Below the pieces are notes generated by a model. That model did no database searches and was not told the DNA's origin. It saw only the letters and a program-made list of their open reading frames with translations. The position numbers were made by a program, and so were the translations under genes. Shown one piece after another: positions 45,233-57,300 of a DNA stretch of 64,000 nucleotides. Location: assembly GCA_026988155.1 (NCBI GenBank), contig JALSLW010000074.1:1-64000 (forward strand). Direction: 5' to 3'. The stretch's first letter is position 1, and every line of letters starts with the position of its first letter. The DNA comes from Methylomonas sp. GTDB taxonomy: Bacteria > Pseudomonadota > Gammaproteobacteria > Methylococcales > Methylomonadaceae.

Positions 45233-45424
45233 CTATGCACTCGCCATTTCATTTAAAATCGTATGAATCCGAGCAATATCTCGCCTTACCTTCTTCACTT
45301 GATCAGGTCTGGACAGCTGGCCCGTTCCTTTTTGCATTCTTAAATTAAATTGTTCCTGTCCTTTTTCAAGTAACAGAGCATTTAATTCAACTTTTGTTTT
45401 TTGACGCAATTCGCTAGCTATCAT
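45233..45424 (-). CDS. rpmC: 50S ribosomal protein L29
   Basis: 63 residues, two helices at the tunnel exit where the signal recognition particle docks. [20 protein letters not shown] and [18 protein letters not shown] are typical. The start codon overlaps the rplP stop by one base (TAATG), so translation is coupled. Confidence 0.97.
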   Translation of the reverse strand: MIASELRQKTKVELNALLLEKGQEQFNLRMQKGTGQLSRPDQVKKVRRDIARIHTILNEMASA

Positions 45425-45837
45425 TACATTATTGTCCGTGCTACAAAGGTTGTTTTAACAGGTAATTTGGCAGCAGCCAAAGTAAAAGCTTCTCGAGCTA
45501 AAACTTCAGGAACCCCTTGAATTTCATACATCATAGTACCAGGTTTAACATTAGCAACCCAAAACTCTACACTACCTTTACCTTTACCCATCCTCACTTC
45601 AAGAGGCTTTTTTGTGATAGGTCTATCTGGAAAAATTCTGATCCACATTTTTCCCTGTCTTTTTACATGGCGAGAAATTGTCCTACGTGCCGCCTCAATT
45701 TGACGGGCTGTAATTCTACCACGACCCACCGACTTTAATCCATAGTCTCCGAAACTTACCGAAGATCCCCGAACCGCAACACCATTGTTTCTACCTTTAT
45801 GCTGCTTACGAAATTTTGTTCTTTTTGGCTGAAGCAT
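45424..45837 (-). CDS. rplP: 50S ribosomal protein L16
   Basis: 137 residues. L16 organises the A-site tRNA region of the 50S subunit. Diagnostic: [40 protein letters not shown], and [20 protein letters not shown] with the family-conserved MGKGKG motif. Arg 81 in the E. coli protein is a hydroxylation target; the surrounding sequence here is consistent ([13 protein letters not shown]). Between rpsC and rpmC. Confidence 0.98.
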   Translation of the reverse strand: MLQPKRTKFRKQHKGRNNGVAVRGSSVSFGDYGLKSVGRGRITARQIEAARRTISRHVKRQGKMWIRIFPDRPITKKPLEVRMGKGKGSVEFWVANVKPGTMMYEIQGVPEVLAREAFTLAAAKLPVKTTFVARTIM

Positions 45838-45853
45838 TATCTTTTCCCTTCAA

Positions 45854-46531
45854 CTATTTTTTAGAGTTTGGTTTAGCAGATGCCACAGCGTTATGTGCAT
45901 CCATGTCAAATACCTCACCTTTGAATATCCAGACCTTTATGCCTATAATCCCATATGTGGTATTTGCTTCCGCAGTTCCATAATCTATGTCTGCACGCAA
46001 AGTATGCAAGGGCACCCGACCTTCACGATACCACTCACCACGGGCTATTTCAGCACCATTCAATCTGCCTGCGACATTTATTTTAATACCCTCAGCTCCT
46101 AATCGCATTGTATTAGTCACCGCTCGTTTCATTGCCCGCCGATACATAATTCTTTTTTCGAGCTGTTGCGCAATGCCTTCTGCAACAAGTGTAGCATCAA
46201 GCTCAGGCTTTCTTATTTCTTCTACATTGATTTTGACAGGTACACCCATCATATTCGAAACATCAACTTTCAATTTATCAATGTCTTCACCTTTCTTTCC
46301 GATTACTATACCTGGACGTGCTGTATGTACAGTAATCTGAGCATTATTTGCCGGACGATTAATTTGTATGCGGCTTACTGATGCATGCGATAACTTTTCT
46401 TTTATATATTCCCGAACCTTCAAGTCTTGAAGCAAGAATACAGGATAGTTTTGGCTATTCGCATACCATCTTGAAGTCCAATCCTTAACAATTCCAAGAC
46501 GTATACCCGTTGGATGTACTTTCTGACCCAT
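45854..46531 (-). CDS. rpsC: 30S ribosomal protein S3
   Basis: 225 residues. S3 lines the mRNA entry channel and has helicase activity on mRNA with S4 and S5. [20 protein letters not shown] is the N-terminal signature. The KH domain shows [20 protein letters not shown] with its GxxG loop. The C-terminal domain includes [24 protein letters not shown] residues ([20 protein letters not shown]). Located between rplV and rplP. Confidence 0.98.
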   Translation of the reverse strand: MGQKVHPTGIRLGIVKDWTSRWYANSQNYPVFLLQDLKVREYIKEKLSHASVSRIQINRPANNAQITVHTARPGIVIGKKGEDIDKLKVDVSNMMGVPVKINVEEIRKPELDATLVAEGIAQQLEKRIMYRRAMKRAVTNTMRLGAEGIKINVAGRLNGAEIARGEWYREGRVPLHTLRADIDYGTAEANTTYGIIGIKVWIFKGEVFDMDAHNAVASAKPNSKK

Positions 46532-46539
46532 TTTAACCT

Positions 46540-46875
46540 CTACTCTGATTCTGAGACTTTAACTGTTATGTGGCAAGTCCTCTTCAGGATGTGATTAGCA
46601 CGCCCTTTTGCTCTTGCACGAACTCTTTTTAACGTAGAACCTTCATTTACAAACACAGTTGACACAAATAGCTCATCGATATCGGCGCTTTCATTGTGTT
46701 CGGCGTTTGCTACTGCAGACTCAAGCACCTTGACCATAATTGCTGATGCTTTCTTTGTACTAAACTTTAAAGTATTCAACGCCTTTTCAACTGGCAACCC
46801 TCGTATCTGATTTCCAACCAATCTTGCTTTCTGTGCAGATAATGGCGCATTGCTTAATTTTGCTGATATCTCCAT
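46540..46875 (-). CDS. rplV: 50S ribosomal protein L22
   Basis: About 111 residues. The long beta hairpin of L22 lines the exit tunnel. [20 protein letters not shown] and the C-terminal [20 protein letters not shown] with HITVKVSE are diagnostic. The frame opens at GTG 46884, overlapping the rpsS stop, but the ATG at 46875 stands eight bases after AGAGG and gives the normal N terminus (MEISAKL), so it is preferred. Confidence 0.96.
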   Translation of the reverse strand: MEISAKLSNAPLSAQKARLVGNQIRGLPVEKALNTLKFSTKKASAIMVKVLESAVANAEHNESADIDELFVSTVFVNEGSTLKRVRARAKGRANHILKRTCHITVKVSESE

Positions 46876-46880
46876 TACCA

Positions 46881-47156
46881 TCACCTCTTAGATTTCTTAT
46901 CAACAATATGGCCTCTATAGGTACGTGTTGGCGAAAACTCACCCAACTTGTGCCCGACCATATTCTCAGAAATCAACACGGGAACATGTTGACGTCCATT
47001 ATGAACAGCTATTGTTAGACCAAGCATATCAGGACTAATCATAGATCTTCTTGACCAGGTTTTAATTGGTTTCCGATTATTAGTAGCAACAGCCGCTTCA
47101 ACCTTCTTTAGCAGATGATGATCAATAAATGGACCTTTTTTAATTGAACGTGGCAC
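46881..47156 (-). CDS. rpsS: 30S ribosomal protein S19
   Basis: 91 residues. S19 sits in the 30S head with S13. [20 protein letters not shown] and [20 protein letters not shown] are the family signatures, and [20 protein letters not shown] follows. Between rplB (12 bases) and rplV. Confidence 0.98.
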   Translation of the reverse strand: MPRSIKKGPFIDHHLLKKVEAAVATNNRKPIKTWSRRSMISPDMLGLTIAVHNGRQHVPVLISENMVGHKLGEFSPTRTYRGHIVDKKSKR

Positions 47157-47168
47157 TATTTACACCCC

Positions 47169-47996
47169 TTATTTCTTATTACGGCGTCTGACAATCATTT
47201 TATCAGTACGTTTGTTTTTTCTAGTTTTATAGCCTTTTGCTGGTGTCCCCCAAGGTGACACAGGATGCCTACCCCCAGAAGTACGACCCTCGCCCCCCCC
47301 ATGCGGATGGTCAACCGGATTCATAGCAACACCACGCACAGTTGGCCTAATCCCTCTATGCCTAGAAGCACCCGCCTTACCTAATGAGATAAGGTTATGC
47401 TCAGAATTTGACACTTCACCAATAACAGCTCTGCAATCCGATAAAACCTTACGCATTTCACCCGAACGTAAACGCAAAGTTACATGAGCTCCGTCTTTAG
47501 CTACCAGCTGAGCAGATGTACCCGCACTTCTCGCAATTTGAGCACCTTTACCAGGTTTTAATTCCACACAGTGGACTGTTGAACCTAAAGGCATATTACG
47601 CAAAGGCATGCAGTTACCTACTTTCACAGGAACTGCCTCTGAGGAAAGAATCTCTTGCCCCACTTCAATGCCATCAGGGGCAATGATATATCTTCTCTCA
47701 CCATCTCTAAACAATAGCAAGGCAATATTAGCCGTTCTGTTAGGATCATATTCCAGCCTTTCAACTATAGCCGGTATATCAAGCTTATTTCTTTTAAAGT
47801 CAATTACTCGGTAATGCTGCTTATGCCCACCACCAATATGTCGGGTAGTAATTCTACCCTGATTATTTCTGCCACCCGTCTTACTTTTCTTCTCTAACAG
47901 AGGTGCAAATGGCTTGCCTTTATGTAATTCTTCATTTTTTACTCGAATTACAAAGCGCGAGCCTGGGGAGGTAGGTTTAGATTTTAGAATAGCCAT
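47169..47996 (-). CDS. rplB: 50S ribosomal protein L2
   Basis: 275 residues. L2 is a primary 23S rRNA-binding protein needed for subunit joining and peptidyl transfer. Signatures: [40 protein letters not shown], and the C-terminal [20 protein letters not shown], which includes the conserved His of that loop (His229 in E. coli numbering). Ends in a basic tail. Between rplW and rpsS. Confidence 0.98.
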   Translation of the reverse strand: MAILKSKPTSPGSRFVIRVKNEELHKGKPFAPLLEKKSKTGGRNNQGRITTRHIGGGHKQHYRVIDFKRNKLDIPAIVERLEYDPNRTANIALLLFRDGERRYIIAPDGIEVGQEILSSEAVPVKVGNCMPLRNMPLGSTVHCVELKPGKGAQIARSAGTSAQLVAKDGAHVTLRLRSGEMRKVLSDCRAVIGEVSNSEHNLISLGKAGASRHRGIRPTVRGVAMNPVDHPHGGGEGRTSGGRHPVSPWGTPAKGYKTRKNKRTDKMIVRRRNKK

Positions 47997-48027
47997 TGCT
48001 TTCTACCGTTTTATATAATTATGTTAT

Positions 48028-48327
48028 TTATGCCGAAGCAAAATCAATATCCTGACCTTCTTTAAGCTTTACATATGCTTTTTTCCAGTCAGATCTTTTA
48101 CCTAGAGTTTGGCCAAAACGCTTAACCTTCCCCTTAACGTTAAGCACTTGCACCGAATCTACTTCGACGTCAAACATCAACTCAACGGCCTTCTTTACTT
48201 CTAATTTAGTCGCAACTTTTTGCACTTTAAAAACAAACTGATTGCTATCTTCTGCAGCCAAAGTGCTCTTTTCTGAAACAATCGGCGCCAATAACACGTT
48301 AGCTAATTTATTTTTTTCCAAGCTCAT
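48028..48327 (-). CDS. rplW: 50S ribosomal protein L23
   Basis: 99 residues. L23 is the docking site for trigger factor and SRP at the tunnel exit. [20 protein letters not shown] and the trigger-factor loop region [20 protein letters not shown] are typical. The start overlaps the rplD stop by four bases (ATGA), so translation is coupled. Confidence 0.98.
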   Translation of the reverse strand: MSLEKNKLANVLLAPIVSEKSTLAAEDSNQFVFKVQKVATKLEVKKAVELMFDVEVDSVQVLNVKGKVKRFGQTLGKRSDWKKAYVKLKEGQDIDFASA

Positions 48328-48944
48328 GCCAAATTTTCCTCAATTTGTTTTACAGCAGCTGAAGTAGCAATAACTTTATCAGCCGAAACCAAAGATATCG
48401 GATTAATTCCACCAACCAAAGAAATTTCAACATATGGTATATTGCGAGTTGAAAGTACCAGGTTGTCCGTCATTTCATCCGTTAAAATCAGTACCCGCTT
48501 AGCATTTAGGGTGGAAAGCTTAGTTACCATATCTTTAGTTTTAGAAGAGTCAGGCAATATTTTATCACTGACAACTAATCTTTCTTGACGCAATAATTCT
48601 GAAAATATAGAACGGATACCCACCCTATACATTTTCTTATTTATCTTTTGAGAAAAAGATCTGGGCTGAGCGGCAAAAGTCGCACCACCCGAGCGCCATA
48701 TAGGACTGCTCATTGTACCAGATCTTGCACGCCCTGTCCCTTTTTGTCTCCATGGTTTAGCACCGCCGCCGGCAACAGCCGAACGATTCTTTTGTGCTTT
48801 TGTTCCGGAACGTCCACCAGCCAAGTATCTGACAACCATCTGGTGAACTAATGTTTCATTGAATTCTTGACCAAAGACTTGCTCAGCAACTTCAATTGCG
48901 CTCGCCGAGTCCTGGGAATTAATTGCGGGTATTTGCAAAACCAT
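48324..48944 (-). CDS. rplD: 50S ribosomal protein L4
   Basis: 206 residues. L4 lines the exit tunnel with L22 and in E. coli represses the S10 operon by attenuation. Signatures: [20 protein letters not shown], the tunnel loop [20 protein letters not shown] and [20 protein letters not shown]. In E. coli the L4 target is in the rpsJ leader; here tuf lies only five bases before rpsJ, so that leader cannot be present in its usual place. Confidence 0.98.
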   Translation of the reverse strand: MVLQIPAINSQDSASAIEVAEQVFGQEFNETLVHQMVVRYLAGGRSGTKAQKNRSAVAGGGAKPWRQKGTGRARSGTMSSPIWRSGGATFAAQPRSFSQKINKKMYRVGIRSIFSELLRQERLVVSDKILPDSSKTKDMVTKLSTLNAKRVLILTDEMTDNLVLSTRNIPYVEISLVGGINPISLVSADKVIATSAAVKQIEENLA

Positions 48945-48947
48945 AAC

Positions 48948-49598
48948 TTAACCTTTATTTCGCATTTTCGTAGCAGGTGTGATAACCACATCCCCACCTT
49001 TAGCCCCAGGAACTGCACCTGTTACTAAAATTAAATTTCTTTCAGCATCTATTGAGTGAATAGTTAAATTCTGAACAGTTCTTTTTACTGCACCCATATG
49101 ACCTGACATTTTCTTACCTTTGAAAACGCGACCTGGTGTTTGACACATACCAATAGACCCATTTGATCTATGTGAAATAGAGTTACCATGAGTAGCATCT
49201 TGCATTCCAAAATTATGTCGCTTAATGCCACCTTGAAACCCCTTACCGATAGTTGTACCGGAAGCATCAATAACCTGGCCTTCACTAAACACATCCAAAG
49301 CGAGCTCGGATCCAGCAGATAAATCAGCACCCTCATTATCGTCCAGTCTAAATTCAACCAAACTGCGACCTGCTGTAACATTTGCAGAGGCATAATGCCC
49401 AGCTAGCGCTTTATCAACTTTAGAAGATTTTTTATCACCGACAGCAACTTGTATTGCGCGATAACCATCATTCTCAACACTCTTAACCTGAACAACTCGA
49501 TTAGAATTGATTTCAAGAACCGTTACCGGGACCGAAGCACCATCTTCAGTAAAAACACGGGTCATACCACATTTACGACCAATAAGACCTATTGACAT
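48948..49598 (-). CDS. rplC: 50S ribosomal protein L3
   Basis: 216 residues. One of the first proteins to bind 23S rRNA; its loop reaches the peptidyl transferase centre. [20 protein letters not shown] opens the protein. The loop [20 protein letters not shown] contains the Gln that PrmB methylates in E. coli. A small hairpin lies in the 59-base spacer after rpsJ, just before its ribosome binding site. Confidence 0.98.
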   Translation of the reverse strand: MSIGLIGRKCGMTRVFTEDGASVPVTVLEINSNRVVQVKSVENDGYRAIQVAVGDKKSSKVDKALAGHYASANVTAGRSLVEFRLDDNEGADLSAGSELALDVFSEGQVIDASGTTIGKGFQGGIKRHNFGMQDATHGNSISHRSNGSIGMCQTPGRVFKGKKMSGHMGAVKRTVQNLTIHSIDAERNLILVTGAVPGAKGGDVVITPATKMRNKG

Positions 49599-49619
49599 CT
49601 GCCAATTCCTCGTACTTAC

Positions 49620-49641
49620 AAACGCTCTTTAACGAGCATTT
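49620..49641 (-). promoter_or_regulatory. small hairpin upstream of rplC
   Basis: On the minus strand AAATGCTC can pair with GAGCGTTT (one T-G wobble) around GTTAAA, within the rpsJ-rplC spacer. The lack of a T run argues against a terminator. It could be a leader element for rplC or a processing site. Confidence 0.4.
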
Positions 49642-49657
49642 ATTTGTTTAAGTTACT

Positions 49658-49969
49658 TTATTTAAGCTTTATCTGAACATCCACACCAGCTGCAAGATCA
49701 ATTTTCATCAATGCATCTACGGTTTTGTCAGTTGGCTCAACAATATCAAGTAACCTTTTATATGTTCTCAACTCATATTGATCTCGCGCATCTTTATTTA
49801 CATGAGGCGATATCAATATGGTAAAGCGTTCTTTTTTAGTAGGCAATGGAATAGGACCCTTAACCTGGGCACCTGTTCTTTTTGCTGTTTCTACTATCTC
49901 ACCAGCTGATTGATCAATTAATTTATGATCAAAAGCTTTTAAGCGAATTCTGATAGTTTGATTAGCCAT
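49658..49969 (-). CDS. rpsJ: 30S ribosomal protein S10 (NusE)
   Basis: 103 residues. S10 is part of the 30S head, and as NusE joins NusB and NusG in antitermination. The whole protein is typical: [40 protein letters not shown] and [20 protein letters not shown]. It lies five bases after tuf, so the str and S10 sets are likely one transcript. Confidence 0.98.
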   Translation of the reverse strand: MANQTIRIRLKAFDHKLIDQSAGEIVETAKRTGAQVKGPIPLPTKKERFTILISPHVNKDARDQYELRTYKRLLDIVEPTDKTVDALMKIDLAAGVDVQIKLK

Positions 49970-49974
49970 TTATT

Positions 49975-51195
49975 TTACTCAATAATTGAAGCAACAACAC
50001 CCGCACCTACTGTGCGACCACCTTCTCGTACAGCGAAGCGCAAACCCTCATCCATTGCAATCGGGTTGATCAGAGTAACTTCTACTGTTACATTATCTCC
50101 AGGCATAACCATTTCAACACCTTCCTGCAATTCTACCGCACCTGTAATATCGGTAGTTCTAAAATAGAACTGAGGTCGATAGCCATTGAAAAAAGGTGTG
50201 TGTCGTCCACCTTCATCTTTGGATAAAACATAAATTTCTGCTTTAAACTTTGAGTGAGGCTTAACCGAACCAGGATGAGCCAATACTTGACCACGCTCAA
50301 CATCTTCACGCTTAGTTCCACGCAAAAGAACACCAACGTTATCGCCCGCTTCCCCTTGATCCAATAATTTACGGAACATTTCTACACCGGTACAAACAGT
50401 TTTAGCTGTTTCCTTAATGCCGATAATTTCCAACTCTTCACCGACCTTAACCACTCCACGCTCAATACGACCGGTTACAACCGTTCCACGACCCGATATT
50501 GAAAATACATCCTCCACAGGCATAATGAATGCACCATCGACTGCACGCTCAGGTAAAGGAATATAAGTATCTAGGGCCTCGACCAACTTTAGAACTGAAG
50601 GAACACCAACTTCACTTGTATCACCTTCTAGCGCTTTTAATGCTGAACCAACGATTATTGGGGTATCATCACCTGGAAATTCATACTGATCTAATAACTC
50701 ACGCAATTCCATTTCGACCAATTCCAGCATTTCGTCATACTCTTCAGTATGCAATCCACCACAATCCTCAGCCAGAATATCTGCTTTATTCAAGTAAACT
50801 ACAACATATGGGACACCAACTTGACGTGACAACAAAATATGCTCCCGCGTTTGAGGCATAGGCCCATCAGTTGCGCCACAAACCAATATAGCACCATCCA
50901 TTTGGGCCGCACCAGTAATCATATTTTTTACATAATCAGCGTGACCCGGGCAGTCAACATGTGCATAGTGACGCGTTTCTGATTCATATTCAACATGAGA
51001 TGTTGCAATTGTAATGCCACGCTCTCTCTCTTCAGGTGCATTATCAATTTCATCAAATGCTTTAACCTCACCACCCATTGCTTCAGCCATAACCTTTGTT
51101 AAAGCCGCTGTCAAAGTAGTCTTTCCATGATCAACGTGGCCGATTGTTCCAACGTTTACATGGGGTTTAGTTCTTTCAAATTTTTCTTTAGCCAT
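49975..51195 (-). CDS. tuf: translation elongation factor Tu
   Basis: 406 residues, about ten more than most bacterial EF-Tu. EF-Tu brings aminoacyl-tRNA to the ribosome with GTP. The G domain is intact: P loop GHVDHGKT (19 to 26), RGITI in switch [10 protein letters not shown] (81 to 89), NKAD (136 to 139) and SALKALEG. The extra residues lie just after NKAD, where [16 protein letters not shown] (139 onward) stands in place of the usual six or so residues before the LELVEME helix. Domains 2 and 3 look normal, with [13 protein letters not shown] and [20 protein letters not shown]. The ATG follows AAAGGTATTGACTC. Located between fusA and rpsJ. Confidence 0.97.
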   Translation of the reverse strand: MAKEKFERTKPHVNVGTIGHVDHGKTTLTAALTKVMAEAMGGEVKAFDEIDNAPEERERGITIATSHVEYESETRHYAHVDCPGHADYVKNMITGAAQMDGAILVCGATDGPMPQTREHILLSRQVGVPYVVVYLNKADILAEDCGGLHTEEYDEMLELVEMELRELLDQYEFPGDDTPIIVGSALKALEGDTSEVGVPSVLKLVEALDTYIPLPERAVDGAFIMPVEDVFSISGRGTVVTGRIERGVVKVGEELEIIGIKETAKTVCTGVEMFRKLLDQGEAGDNVGVLLRGTKREDVERGQVLAHPGSVKPHSKFKAEIYVLSKDEGGRHTPFFNGYRPQFYFRTTDITGAVELQEGVEMVMPGDNVTVEVTLINPIAMDEGLRFAVREGGRTVGAGVVASIIE

Positions 51196-51221
51196 GAGTC
51201 AATACCTTTAGTCTTTTTACT

Positions 51222-53327
51222 TTATAAAACCTTATTAATAATAGCTTCCGCAATTTTTGCAGGTGCTTCGCCATATTTTTCAAACTGCATACTGTATGTT
51301 GCTCGCCCTTGTGTTGCTGAGCGTAAATCAGTTGCATAACCAAACATTTCTGCCAATGGAACTTCGCATTCTACCGTCGTTCCAGCTGGAGAATCATCCA
51401 TCCCTAGTACACATCCGCGACGTCTATTGATGTCGCCAACAACATCCCCCAAATAGTCTTGGGGGGTAACCACTTCCACCTTCATTAAAGGCTCAAGTAA
51501 CACAGGATTTGCAGTCTTCGTTCCATCCCTGAAAGCTATAGATCCTGCTATTTTGAAAGCCATCTCATTCGAATCGACATCATGATATGACCCATCGAAC
51601 AAAGTTACTTTTACATCTACAACTGGAAATCCGGCCATTACGCCACTTTCCATTTGATCTTGAATCCCTTTATCAATTGCCGGTATATATTCCTTCGGGA
51701 CCGCACCGTCTACGATTTCATTAACAAACTGGTAGCCAGAACCTCTTTCCACTGGCTCTATTTTTAGACAGACATGTCCATATTGCCCCTTGCCCGCCAT
51801 TTCTTTTATAAATTTCCCTTCACACTTTACCGCATTAACAATAGATTCTCGATAAGCTACTTGCGGATCTCCAACATTTGCATCAACACCAAATTCTCTT
51901 TTTAAGCGGTCGACTATTATTTCCAGATGCAACTCACCCATCCCAGAAATAATTGTTTGCCCAGCCTCTACATCTGAGCTCACCCTAAAAGAAGGATCTT
52001 CTTGAGCCAGTCTCTCAAAACCTACTGCCATCTTATCCTGATCAGCTAGTGTTTTCGGTTCTACCGCAATAGATATTACTGGCGCCGGAAACTCAATTTT
52101 TTCCAAAATTATTGGGCTTTTAAGATCACACAATGTATCACCTGTTGTGACCAGCTTTAAACCTATTGCTGCCGCGATATCACCCGCCCTAACCTCTTTT
52201 ACCTCTTCCCTGCTATTCGCATGCATTTGTACAATACGTCCAACGCGCTCCCTTTTTCCCTTAATAGCGTTTAATACCACACTACCAGATTCAAGCACCC
52301 CAGAATAAACTCGAAAAAAAGCTAATGAACCAACAAACGGATCTGTTGCTATTTTAAAAGCCAATGCTGAAAATTGTTCATCATCATCGGCATGCCTTAC
52401 AAGAACTTCTGTTTCTTCTGAACCTCCTACAGAGACTCCTTCAATAGATTCTATATCTGTTGGAGCAGGCAAATAGTCAATAATTGCATCAAGCAAACAT
52501 TGAACTCCTTTATTCTTAAACGCAGAACCGCAAAAAGCAGGAACAATTTTATTATTCAGCACCTGCGTACGAATTCCTGATCTTATTTCCGCTTCATCCA
52601 AATCACCTTCTTCAAGATACTTCTCCATCAGTTCGTCACTAGCATCAGCGGCTGCTTCCAGCATATTCTCCCGCCATTCCCCAGCAAGAGTCATCATATC
52701 TTCAGGGACTGCCCTCTCTTCAAAAGCCACCCCCATATTCCCTTCTTCCCAATAGATTGCCTTCATCTTAATCAGGTCAACAACACCTCTAAAAGACTCT
52801 TCAGTCCCTATTGGCAATTGCAACGGCACCGGGGTCGCATTTAGCCGAGTTTTTATCTGTTCAATGACCCGTAAAAAATCAGCTCCCGAACGATCCATTT
52901 TATTTACAAACACTATTCTTGGAACTTGATATTTAGTCGCCTGTCTCCAAACTGTTTCTGACTGAGGCTCTACTCCACCCACGGCACAAAAAACTGCACA
53001 GGCACCATCAAGAACCCGCAAAGAACGCTCCACCTCGATTGTAAAATCAACATGTCCAGGTGTATCAATTATATTAATCCGATGCTTAGGGAACTGCCCC
53101 TCCATTCCCGACCAAAAACAAGTTGTAGCAGCTGAAGTAATGGTTATCCCCCTTTCCTGCTCCTGCTCCATCCAATCCATTGTTGCAGCACCGTCATGCA
53201 CCTCACCGATCTTATGTGACACTCCCGTGTAATATAAAATTCTTTCCGTCGTGGTTGTTTTTCCCGCATCTATATGCGCCATAATCCCTATATTTCTATA
53301 ACGATCAATCGGTGTTTCTCGAACCAC
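51222..53327 (-). CDS. fusA: translation elongation factor G
   Basis: 701 residues. EF-G drives ribosomal translocation and, with RRF, recycling. The GTPase domain shows [20 protein letters not shown], the switch region [35 protein letters not shown] and [13 protein letters not shown]. Domains III to V follow, with the catalytic loop region in domain IV and the end containing [20 protein letters not shown]. The start is a GTG at 53327 with GAAGGAAAAGG upstream. It lies between rpsG and tuf, the standard str order. Confidence 0.98.
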   Translation of the reverse strand: MVRETPIDRYRNIGIMAHIDAGKTTTTERILYYTGVSHKIGEVHDGAATMDWMEQEQERGITITSAATTCFWSGMEGQFPKHRINIIDTPGHVDFTIEVERSLRVLDGACAVFCAVGGVEPQSETVWRQATKYQVPRIVFVNKMDRSGADFLRVIEQIKTRLNATPVPLQLPIGTEESFRGVVDLIKMKAIYWEEGNMGVAFEERAVPEDMMTLAGEWRENMLEAAADASDELMEKYLEEGDLDEAEIRSGIRTQVLNNKIVPAFCGSAFKNKGVQCLLDAIIDYLPAPTDIESIEGVSVGGSEETEVLVRHADDDEQFSALAFKIATDPFVGSLAFFRVYSGVLESGSVVLNAIKGKRERVGRIVQMHANSREEVKEVRAGDIAAAIGLKLVTTGDTLCDLKSPIILEKIEFPAPVISIAVEPKTLADQDKMAVGFERLAQEDPSFRVSSDVEAGQTIISGMGELHLEIIVDRLKREFGVDANVGDPQVAYRESIVNAVKCEGKFIKEMAGKGQYGHVCLKIEPVERGSGYQFVNEIVDGAVPKEYIPAIDKGIQDQMESGVMAGFPVVDVKVTLFDGSYHDVDSNEMAFKIAGSIAFRDGTKTANPVLLEPLMKVEVVTPQDYLGDVVGDINRRRGCVLGMDDSPAGTTVECEVPLAEMFGYATDLRSATQGRATYSMQFEKYGEAPAKIAEAIINKVL

Positions 53328-53349
53328 AACCTTTTCCTTCTATAACCGC

Positions 53350-53823
<474 letters not shown>

Positions 53824-53834
53824 TTAACTCTCCT

Positions 53835-54209
53835 TTATGACTTAGGCTTCTTAGTACCGTACTTGGAACGGCCTGCTTTCCTACCGTCAACACCTGAAGT
53901 ATCAAGACTTCCCCGAACAACATGATAGCGAACACCTGGCAAATCCTTCACTCTCCCACCCCTTATCAAGACCACGGAATGCTCTTGCAAGTTATGACCT
54001 TCACCGCCAATGTAGCTACTTACCTCATAACCACTTGTCAACCTAACCCTCGCAACCTTACGCATCGCCGAATTTGGTTTTTTAGGTGTCGTTGTATACA
54101 CACGAGTACACACTCCGCGTCGCTGAGGACAAGCCTTTAATGCAGGCACCTTGCTTTTCTCTATTTTTTTAGCACGAGGCTTACGAACCAATTGGTTGAT
54201 CGTTGCCAT
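53835..54209 (-). CDS. rpsL: 30S ribosomal protein S12
   Basis: 124 residues. S12 lies at the decoding centre. [20 protein letters not shown] opens it. The two streptomycin-determining regions, [19 protein letters not shown] and [17 protein letters not shown], carry the wild-type Lys residues, so streptomycin sensitivity would be expected. The Asp that is methylthiolated in E. coli (in VKDLPG) is present. First gene of the str operon, with a strong promoter and a 124-base leader. Confidence 0.98.
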   Translation of the reverse strand: MATINQLVRKPRAKKIEKSKVPALKACPQRRGVCTRVYTTTPKKPNSAMRKVARVRLTSGYEVSSYIGGEGHNLQEHSVVLIRGGRVKDLPGVRYHVVRGSLDTSGVDGRKAGRSKYGTKKPKS

Positions 54210-54234
54210 ATCTATTTACTCCGATATACAAATT

Positions 54235-54291
54235 TTAATTGTCAGACAATAAAAGAACAGCCATACATAAATGCATAACGGTTCTTAGCAT
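54235..54291 (-). CDS. possible 18-residue leader peptide upstream of rpsL
   Basis: An 18-codon frame, MLRTVMHLCMAVLLLSDN, lies in the rpsL leader with AGGA eight bases before its ATG. The frame overlaps a long imperfect hairpin (54253 to 54286, AAGAAC with GTTCTT outside and ATGCAT with ATGTAT inside). It ends 25 bases before the rpsL start. It could be a translated leader that controls folding of the hairpin, or just a chance frame. Confidence 0.35.
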   Translation of the reverse strand: MLRTVMHLCMAVLLLSDN

Positions 54292-54333
54292 CCATTTATT
54301 CCTGACCTAGCTCTTAGCTCATGTGAGCCGAGT

Positions 54334-54363
54334 ATATTACTCCAAACCCACACCCCTGGTCAA
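54334..54363 (-). promoter_or_regulatory. sigma-70 promoter of the str operon
   Basis: TTGACC (54363 to 54358) and TAATAT (54339 to 54334) are separated by 18 bases on the minus strand, 20 to 49 bases past the rpoC stop. It is the best promoter match in the 173-base spacer and probably drives rpsL-rpsG-fusA-tuf and beyond. Confidence 0.7.
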
Positions 54364-54382
54364 GCTTTATTATATTAAATCC

Positions 54383-57300
54383 TTACTCTGTATTTAGCGC
54401 CTGTTTCAGCGCCTGCTCCACATCCTCTGCATCAACTGTTGCCGAAGGGACAGCATCAGCCGAATTTGCAGCAAGTTTATTCAATAGCTTCTTTTTTCGT
54501 TGCTCATGATATGCTAAACCTGTCCCTGCGGGAATCAAACGCCCGACAATTACATTCTCCTTTAACCCGTTCAAACCATCACCAATGCCCCTCACAGCCG
54601 CATCTGTCAACACTCTTGTTGTCTCTTGAAAAGAGGCCGCAGAAATAAACGATTCCGTTGCAAGCGAGGCCTTTGTAATACCTAGCAAAACAGGTTCAAA
54701 ACTGGCTGGAATTTTCCCATCCTTTTCCATCTGATCATTTATTTCATTAAGATAGCTTCTTTCCACCTGCTCCCCTTTGACAAAATCTGTTTCACCAGAT
54801 GCTGTGATATCCACTTTCCTGAGCATTTGTCTGATTATTGCCTCAATATGCTTATCATTGATACCTACACCTTGTAAACGGTAAACATCCTGAATTTCTT
54901 TAACCAAATAATCTGCTAGCTCCTCAACCCCTCTTAATCTAAGAATATCATGCGGTGTTAACTCACCTTCGGCAATAGTTTCTCCTTTTTCAACGAACTC
55001 ACCCTCAAATACAGTAATATGACGCCACTTTGGAATCAATGTTTCGTACTGCTCGCCCTCACTATCAGTAATGACAACTCGCTGCTTGCCTTTTGTTTCT
55101 TTGCCAAAAGAAACCATGCCTGTTGCTTCAGCAAGAATAGCAGGATCCTTGGTTTTTCGAGCCTCAAATAGATCAGCTACCCGAGGTAAACCACCGGTAA
55201 TATCTCTGGTTTTACTTGATTCCTGAGGGATTCTAGCCAATACATCACCAACCCTAACTTCTCCGCCATCTTTTATTCCAGCAATTGCACCCGCTGGCAA
55301 GAAATATTGCGCAGGTATATCGGTTCCAGATAAATTAATTGATTCACCCTGCTCATCTACTAAACGAACCATCGGGCGCAACTCCTTGCCTGCCGTACTC
55401 CTTTGCTTAGGATCAGTGACTACTTGTGAGCTCAACCCCGTAACGTCATCTAACTGCTGCTGCACAGTAACGCCATCCACAAAATCAATGAGCTGCACCA
55501 GCCCATTTACCTCAGTAACTACCGGATGCGTGTGCGGATCCCAGGTAACAATAATATCACCCGTTTCAACTGGACTCTCCTCCTCAACTGTCAGCACTGC
55601 ACCATAAGGCACTTTATACCGCTCACGCTCACGCCCATACGAATCAATGATGCCCACTTCGCCAGAACGCGACACAGCAACAAGATGTCCATCTTTATTT
55701 TTGACCGTCTTCATGTTATTGAGCTTGACCGTTCCTGCTGATTTAACCTGAACATTGCTAATCGCCGCCGACCTTGAAGCAGCCCCACCTATATGAAAGG
55801 TACGCATTGTCAGCTGTGTTCCCGGCTCACCAATTGATTGCGCTGCAACTACCCCAACAGCCTCGCCAATATTAACCATATGCCCCCTTCCTAAATCACG
55901 CCCGTAGCATTTAGCACAGACACCATGACGGGCATCACAGGTAATGATCGACCGGACAAGCAGCCTATCTATATTATTATCTTCCAGCATAGATACCATG
56001 GACTCATCAATCATTGTTCCACTTGGTATTAGGATTTCCTCATCTTTCTGGCTTAATACATCATTAACAGCTACCCGCCCCAGCACTCTCTCAGACAAAG
56101 GCTCAACAACATCTCCACCTTCAATGATAGGTGTCATAGTTAAACCATTCACCGTTCCACAGTCTTCTTGCAAAACGACCAAATCCTGTGCAACATCAAC
56201 CAGCCTACGTGTCAAATAACCTGAGTTAGCCGTTTTTAGTGCGGTATCAGCAAGACCTTTCCGTGCACCGTGTGTCGATATAAAGTATTGAAGAACATCT
56301 AACCCCTCACGGAAATTAGCAGTAATGGGCGTTTCAATAATAGACCCATCCGGTTTGGCCATTAAGCCCCGCATACCTGCAAGCTGACGAATCTGAGCGG
56401 CCGACCCCCGCGCCCCAGATTCTGCCATCATAAATACTGAGTTGAACGACTTTTGCATTACAGTTTCGCCCTGGGCATTCACTGCAGGCTCTTCACCCAA
56501 ACCCTCCATCATTGCATTGGCTACTTGCTCATTTGCATGCGACCAAATATCAACGACCTTATTATATCTTTCGCCATCTGTTACCAAACCTGAAGCATAT
56601 TGACTCTGTATTTCAGTCACTTCAGCCTCCGCAGTCGCTAAAATTGCACTTTTCTTTTCAGGTATTTCCATGTCTTCAATTCCAACTGAAACACCAGACC
56701 TAGTCGCATATTTAAATCCTAGGTACATAATCTTGTCAGCCAGCATAACCGTGTCTTTATTTCCAAGATGTCGGTAGCTATAGTTGATCAGTTTAGATAT
56801 GTTCTTTTTAGTCATATCTACATTAACTTCATCAAATGGCATTCCTTCTGGCACTATAGCCCAGATTAAAGCACGGCCAACTGTTGTTTCGTATCGTTTA
56901 GTACGCGTTACCACCTCACCCTGTTCATTTTTGACTTTTTCAGTTACACGAAGCTGTATTTTTGTTTGCAACTCTACTGATTTTTCATCTAACGCCTTAT
57001 TAACCTCATCTAGGTCGACAAAAATACTGCCTTCGCCTTTTGCATTAATTTTCCCACGGGTAATATAATACAAACCAATAACCACATCCTGAGATGGATT
57101 AATGACCGGCTCGCCATTTGCCGGTGACAGGATATTATTAGTTGCCATCATTAAAATTCTGGCCTCAAGCTGCGCTTCAATTGATAAGGGCACATGAACT
57201 GCCATCTGATCACCATCAAAATCGGCATTAAAAGCGCTACAGACTAGTGGATGTAACTGAATGGCCTTACCTTCGATCAAGGTGGGTTCAAATGCCTGAA

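Noticed and set aside
49970..49974. S10 operon attenuator leader before rpsJ
   Set aside because: Only five bases separate tuf and rpsJ, so the E. coli-type L4 leader cannot be there.
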